A stretch of DNA of 7,058 nucleotides, taken from assembly GCA_021160625.1 (NCBI GenBank), contig JAGHCE010000221.1, positions 1 to 7,058 on the forward strand. Direction: 5' to 3'. The first letter of the stretch is position 1. Each line of letters begins with the position of its first letter. The notes beneath the pieces were generated by a model. That model was not told where the DNA came from, did no database searches, and saw nothing but the letters and a program-made list of their open reading frames with translations. The stretch comes from Planctomycetota bacterium. GTDB lineage: Bacteria; Planctomycetota; DG-23; SLPQ01. The position numbers and the translations under genes are program-made. Shown in pieces: positions 4,512 through 7,058 of the stretch.

Positions 4512-5504
4512 AGCGGCAGGGAAATCGCCGTGCTTGGTGACGGGGGATGGGGTACGGCGCTGGCGCTTCTTCTTTTTGAGAACGGCCACGGTGTGCGGCT
4601 CTGGAGCGCCTTTCCCGACTACGCCGAGGAAATGGCCGCATCGCGCGAGAACCGCCAGTTTCTCCCCGGCATCGTTATCCCGAAGCAGGTCCTCGTAACA
4701 GCCGACGCCCGCGAAGCCCTTGCCGGTACGGACCTTGGGGTTGTGGCGATTCCCACGCAGTACATCCGCAAGGCGCTTGGGGAAATCGCCGGCTCAGGCA
4801 CCCTCACACGGGCCGTCTCGGTGGCCAAGGGACTTGAGAGGGGCACACTTTGCCGTCCCAGCAAGATAGTGCAGGAGGTTCTGGAACCAGAGGACGTGGC
4901 GGTTCTTGCGGGCCCGAGCCACGCGGAGGAGGTTGCCCGCGGGCTTCCGGCAAGTGTGGTTGCGGCTTCGGAGAACCTGGAGTTCGCGCGCGAGGTCCAG
5001 GAGATCTTTTCCAGCCGCCGCTTTCGCGTCTATGCAAGCGGCGATCCTCTCGGCGTTGAGCTGTGCGGTGCGGTGAAAAACATCATCGCCATTGCGGCGG
5101 GCATATCGGATGCGATCGGCTTCGGGGACAACGCGAAATCGGCCCTTCTGACGCGCGGCGTCGTGGAGATAGTGCGCCTGGGGACCGCGCTCGGCGCCGG
5201 CGCCGACACCTTCTACGGCTTGGCGGGCATAGGCGACCTTATCACCACGTCGATCTCGCCATACGGGCGAAACCGCAGAGTCGGCCTCGAAGTGGGGAAA
5301 GGCCGCCGGCTTGCAGACTTCCTTGCCGAAACCCAGCAGGTCGCGGAGGGCGTTACCACCACGAAGGCGGTCCTGGACCTGGCGGCCGATTGTGGTGTTG
5401 AAATGCCCATAACGGCCGAGGTCTACAAGATTCTCTTCGAGGACAAGGACCCCCGCCAGGCCGTTGTGGACCTGATGATGAGGAACCTCAAGGACGAATT
5501 CTAA
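4509..5504 (+). CDS. gpsA: Glycerol-3-phosphate dehydrogenase [NAD(P)+]
   Basis: GpsA reduces dihydroxyacetone phosphate to sn-glycerol 3-phosphate with NAD(P)H in the cytoplasm, supplying the backbone for phospholipid synthesis. The 331-residue product matches the family length (about 330-340). It has an N-terminal Rossmann motif GDGGWG (10-15), the VVAIPTQYIR strand (78-87), SVAKGLE with the conserved Lys (K107), AGPSHAEEVARG (134-145), the catalytic-domain segment CGAVKNIIAIAAG (186-198, Lys190-Asn191), FYGLAGIGDLITTS (235-248) and GRNRRVG (253-259). No key residue appears to be missing. The gene has its own promoter and a strong Shine-Dalgarno sequence. It ends 25 bp from the stop codon of the convergent RND gene. 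No plsY or other phospholipid gene is next to it in this window. Confidence 0.97.
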   Translation: MSGREIAVLGDGGWGTALALLLFENGHGVRLWSAFPDYAEEMAASRENRQFLPGIVIPKQVLVTADAREALAGTDLGVVAIPTQYIRKALGEIAGSGTLTRAVSVAKGLERGTLCRPSKIVQEVLEPEDVAVLAGPSHAEEVARGLPASVVAASENLEFAREVQEIFSSRRFRVYASGDPLGVELCGAVKNIIAIAAGISDAIGFGDNAKSALLTRGVVEIVRLGTALGAGADTFYGLAGIGDLITTSISPYGRNRRVGLEVGKGRRLADFLAETQQVAEGVTTTKAVLDLAADCGVEMPITAEVYKILFEDKDPRQAVVDLMMRNLKDEF

Positions 5505-5519
5505 GGAGGAGGAGGAGGA
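5505..5519. repeat. (GGA)5 trinucleotide tract after gpsA stop
   Basis: Five GGA units directly follow the gpsA TAA. The tract looks like stacked Shine-Dalgarno sequences on the plus strand, but no plus-strand gene follows. On the other strand it is a CTC-rich run just past the RND stop codon. Confidence 0.7.
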
Positions 5520-5531
5520 GGGCTTCGCCCT
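5519..5531. repeat. AGGGC-TTC-GCCCT hairpin at convergent gene ends (copy E)
   Basis: AGGGC (5519-5523), TTC, GCCCT (5527-5531): a perfect 5-bp stem with a triloop. On the minus strand it reads GGGCGAAGCCCTCC, the same core as copy A at 2661-2674. It overlaps the first two bases of the RND stop codon (TAG, 5532-5530). It could act as a weak bidirectional 3'-end structure, but no T-run is present. Confidence 0.5.
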
Positions 5532-7058
5532 ACGAGTCGACCTCGTGTCTTGCCCGCCAGGGGACGCCGAAGAATCTCTTGGTGTCGTCGAGCAGCGAAT
5601 ACATCACCGGCACGATGACCAGCGTCAGCACCGTGGCGACGGCGAGGCCGAAGATGACGGTGGTGGCCATCGGGCCCCACCAGAGACTCGATTCGCTTTT
5701 CGTGTGCCAGCAGAGCGCTCTGAAGTCGTAGCTTACGCCTGTGGCCATCGGTATGAGGCCGAGGATCGTGGTAACGGCGGTCAGCAGCACGGGTCGCAGC
5801 CTCGTCATACCGGCACGGACAAGCGCCTCGGTGAGATCCATGCCCCAGTTGCGCAGTTTCTCCACGTAGTCGAGAAGAACGATCGCGTTATTGACGACGA
5901 CGCCGGCAAGGCTGATGACGCCTACGCCCGTCATAATCACGCCGAAGGGATTGTTGAGAACAAGAAGCCCCGCCAGAACCCCGATAGCCGAAAAGATGAC
6001 CGAGGCCATTATAATAAAAGGCGTCGTGACCGAATCGAACTCGGAGACGAGGACCACGGCGATAAGGCAAAGCGCCACGAGGAAAGCCTTCGTGAGGAAA
6101 TTGCTCGTCTCTATTCGTTCCTCATCTTCCCCGGTGAACGAGATCTTGTAGCCGGCCGGCAGCGGCAGGTCGTCGAGGCGCTTGCGGCAATCGGCGAGGA
6201 TATCCGTGGCGAGGCGGCCCTCGTTGCCGGCCGTGATCGTCACGACGCGGTCGGTATCCTTATGGCTGATGGACCCCAGGCCCCCTGAGTACTTGACGTC
6301 GACGAGCGACGATACCGGGACCATCCTGCCGTCCATCGTGGGGACATAAAGGCGCTTTATCTTGGCGGGATCGTCGCGCTGGTCGAGTGGAAGGCGGATG
6401 GTGATGTCGTATTCCTCGTTTCCCTGGCGAAAGGTGCCGACCTTGGTGCCGAGGACGGCGGTTTTGAGGAAAAAGCCGACGTGGTCGGTGTCGAGCCCCA
6501 GGAGCTTCGCGCGGTTCCTGTCGACGGCAAAATGAATCTCCGGGCGGGCCGGGTCGTAGTCGTCTCTCAAGTCAACGAGGCCGGGGACGGTCCTTATCCT
6601 GTCCTGGACGAGGCGGGCGAGCTCGGCGAGGGTGTCGAAATCGTCGCCGGAAACCTCTATGGTCACCGGCTCCCCGACAGGCGGGCCTTCCTCTTCCTTC
6701 TTTGCGGAAATTTCGGCTCCGGGAATGTCTTCGACAGCCTTGCGAATACGCTTGACCGTAAGGCCTGAGGATTTCTTCCTGTCGACGAAGTCTACGAATT
6801 CTATGGAGATACGGGCGGTGTTCAGTCCGCCTGCACCTCCCCCGAATATATCACCGGAACTGCCTTCCCCGACGTTGGTGACGACACGTTCGATGTTCTC
6901 GAAGTCCTTGATGCGCGACTCGACCTCCCGTGCGATGGCGTCCACCTTGTCGAGGCTGGTGCCTTGGGGGGCTTCTATGTTGACGAAGGCCCGGCTGGGC
7001 TCCGACTCGGGGAAGAGCTCGACGCCCACGCCGTAGCACCAGTAGAGCGCGCCCAGCG
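5530..7058 (-). CDS. RND-family efflux permease, C-terminal half (5' end beyond right edge)
   Basis: This is an inner-membrane RND permease that uses the proton gradient to export substrates through a tripartite pump with an adaptor and an outer-membrane channel. The visible 508 residues cover the end of about TM7, the second periplasmic porter loop and TM8-12. Numbering from the GTG at 7029: VELFPESEPSRAFVNIEAPQGTS just after TM7; periplasmic loop about 25-305, including the NEEYDITIRL strand; TM8 about 311-331; TM9 336-358; TM10 361-388, with the conserved VGVISLAGVVVNNAIVLLDY; TM11 411-431; TM12 452-480; short cytosolic tail. The frame stays open to the right edge with plausible coding (LGALYWCYG), so the GTG at 7029 is not a true start. 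The TM4 proton-relay aspartates and the adaptor gene would lie outside the window, so the substrate class (drug, lipid, metal) cannot be told. It ends convergent with gpsA. Confidence 0.93.
   Translation of the reverse strand, partial: LGALYWCYGVGVELFPESEPSRAFVNIEAPQGTSLDKVDAIAREVESRIKDFENIERVVTNVGEGSSGDIFGGGAGGLNTARISIEFVDFVDRKKSSGLTVKRIRKAVEDIPGAEISAKKEEEGPPVGEPVTIEVSGDDFDTLAELARLVQDRIRTVPGLVDLRDDYDPARPEIHFAVDRNRAKLLGLDTDHVGFFLKTAVLGTKVGTFRQGNEEYDITIRLPLDQRDDPAKIKRLYVPTMDGRMVPVSSLVDVKYSGGLGSISHKDTDRVVTITAGNEGRLATDILADCRKRLDDLPLPAGYKISFTGEDEERIETSNFLTKAFLVALCLIAVVLVSEFDSVTTPFIIMASVIFSAIGVLAGLLVLNNPFGVIMTGVGVISLAGVVVNNAIVLLDYVEKLRNWGMDLTEALVRAGMTRLRPVLLTAVTTILGLIPMATGVSYDFRALCWHTKSESSLWWGPMATTVIFGLAVATVLTLVIVPVMYSLLDDTKRFFGVPWRARHEVDS

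Noticed and set aside
5505..5519. Ribosome binding site for a gene after gpsA
   Set aside because: No plus-strand ORF with coding character follows; the opposite strand is the RND gene.
5545..6288. 247-aa plus-strand ORF antisense to the RND gene
   Set aside because: It has a His/Asp/Arg-rich shadow composition, and the opposite strand has a clear RND permease.

Overview
The window is GC-rich bacterial chromosome carrying mostly housekeeping genes. An RND efflux permease suggests a Gram-negative (diderm) cell. The rpmE-prfA pair, the very GC-rich coding sequence and the families of short intergenic palindromes would fit a deltaproteobacterial or Planctomycetota/PVC-type lineage. That placement is a low-confidence inference, because no rRNA or other decisive marker is present.

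Layout, left to right. The left third (1-2095, minus strand) is the first ~698 codons of secA, whose 3' end lies off the left edge. Upstream of it, also on the minus strand, is a small gene (2288-2536). It encodes an 82-residue stand-alone protein resembling the N-terminal (MshEN/T2SSE_N-like) domain of type II secretion and type IV pilus ATPases. Each of these two genes has a plausible sigma70-type promoter. From 2537 to 3002 there is no gene: this divergent intergenic region holds a cluster of short palindromic repeats (about 2640-2916), followed by the rpmE promoter and a leader hairpin. On the plus strand come rpmE (L31, 3003-3248) and prfA (RF1, 3229-4350), overlapping by 20 bp and probably translationally coupled. 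A 158-bp gap follows with a hairpin, another repeat copy and a good promoter, then gpsA (4509-5504, plus strand). gpsA converges on the C-terminal half of an RND permease gene (minus strand, 5530 to the right edge). The 25-bp junction contains a (GGA)5 tract and a small hairpin that overlaps the RND stop codon.

The genes do not form one pathway. SecA drives protein export, L31 and RF1 serve translation, GpsA supplies glycerol-3-phosphate for phospholipids, and the RND pump exports unknown substrates.

I found no convincing undescribed multi-gene system. The points most worth checking are the dispersed GAA/TTC-triloop hairpin family, the stand-alone MshEN-like protein upstream of secA, the enlarged insert in SecA nucleotide-binding domain 2, and the hairpin abutting the rpmE ribosome binding site.
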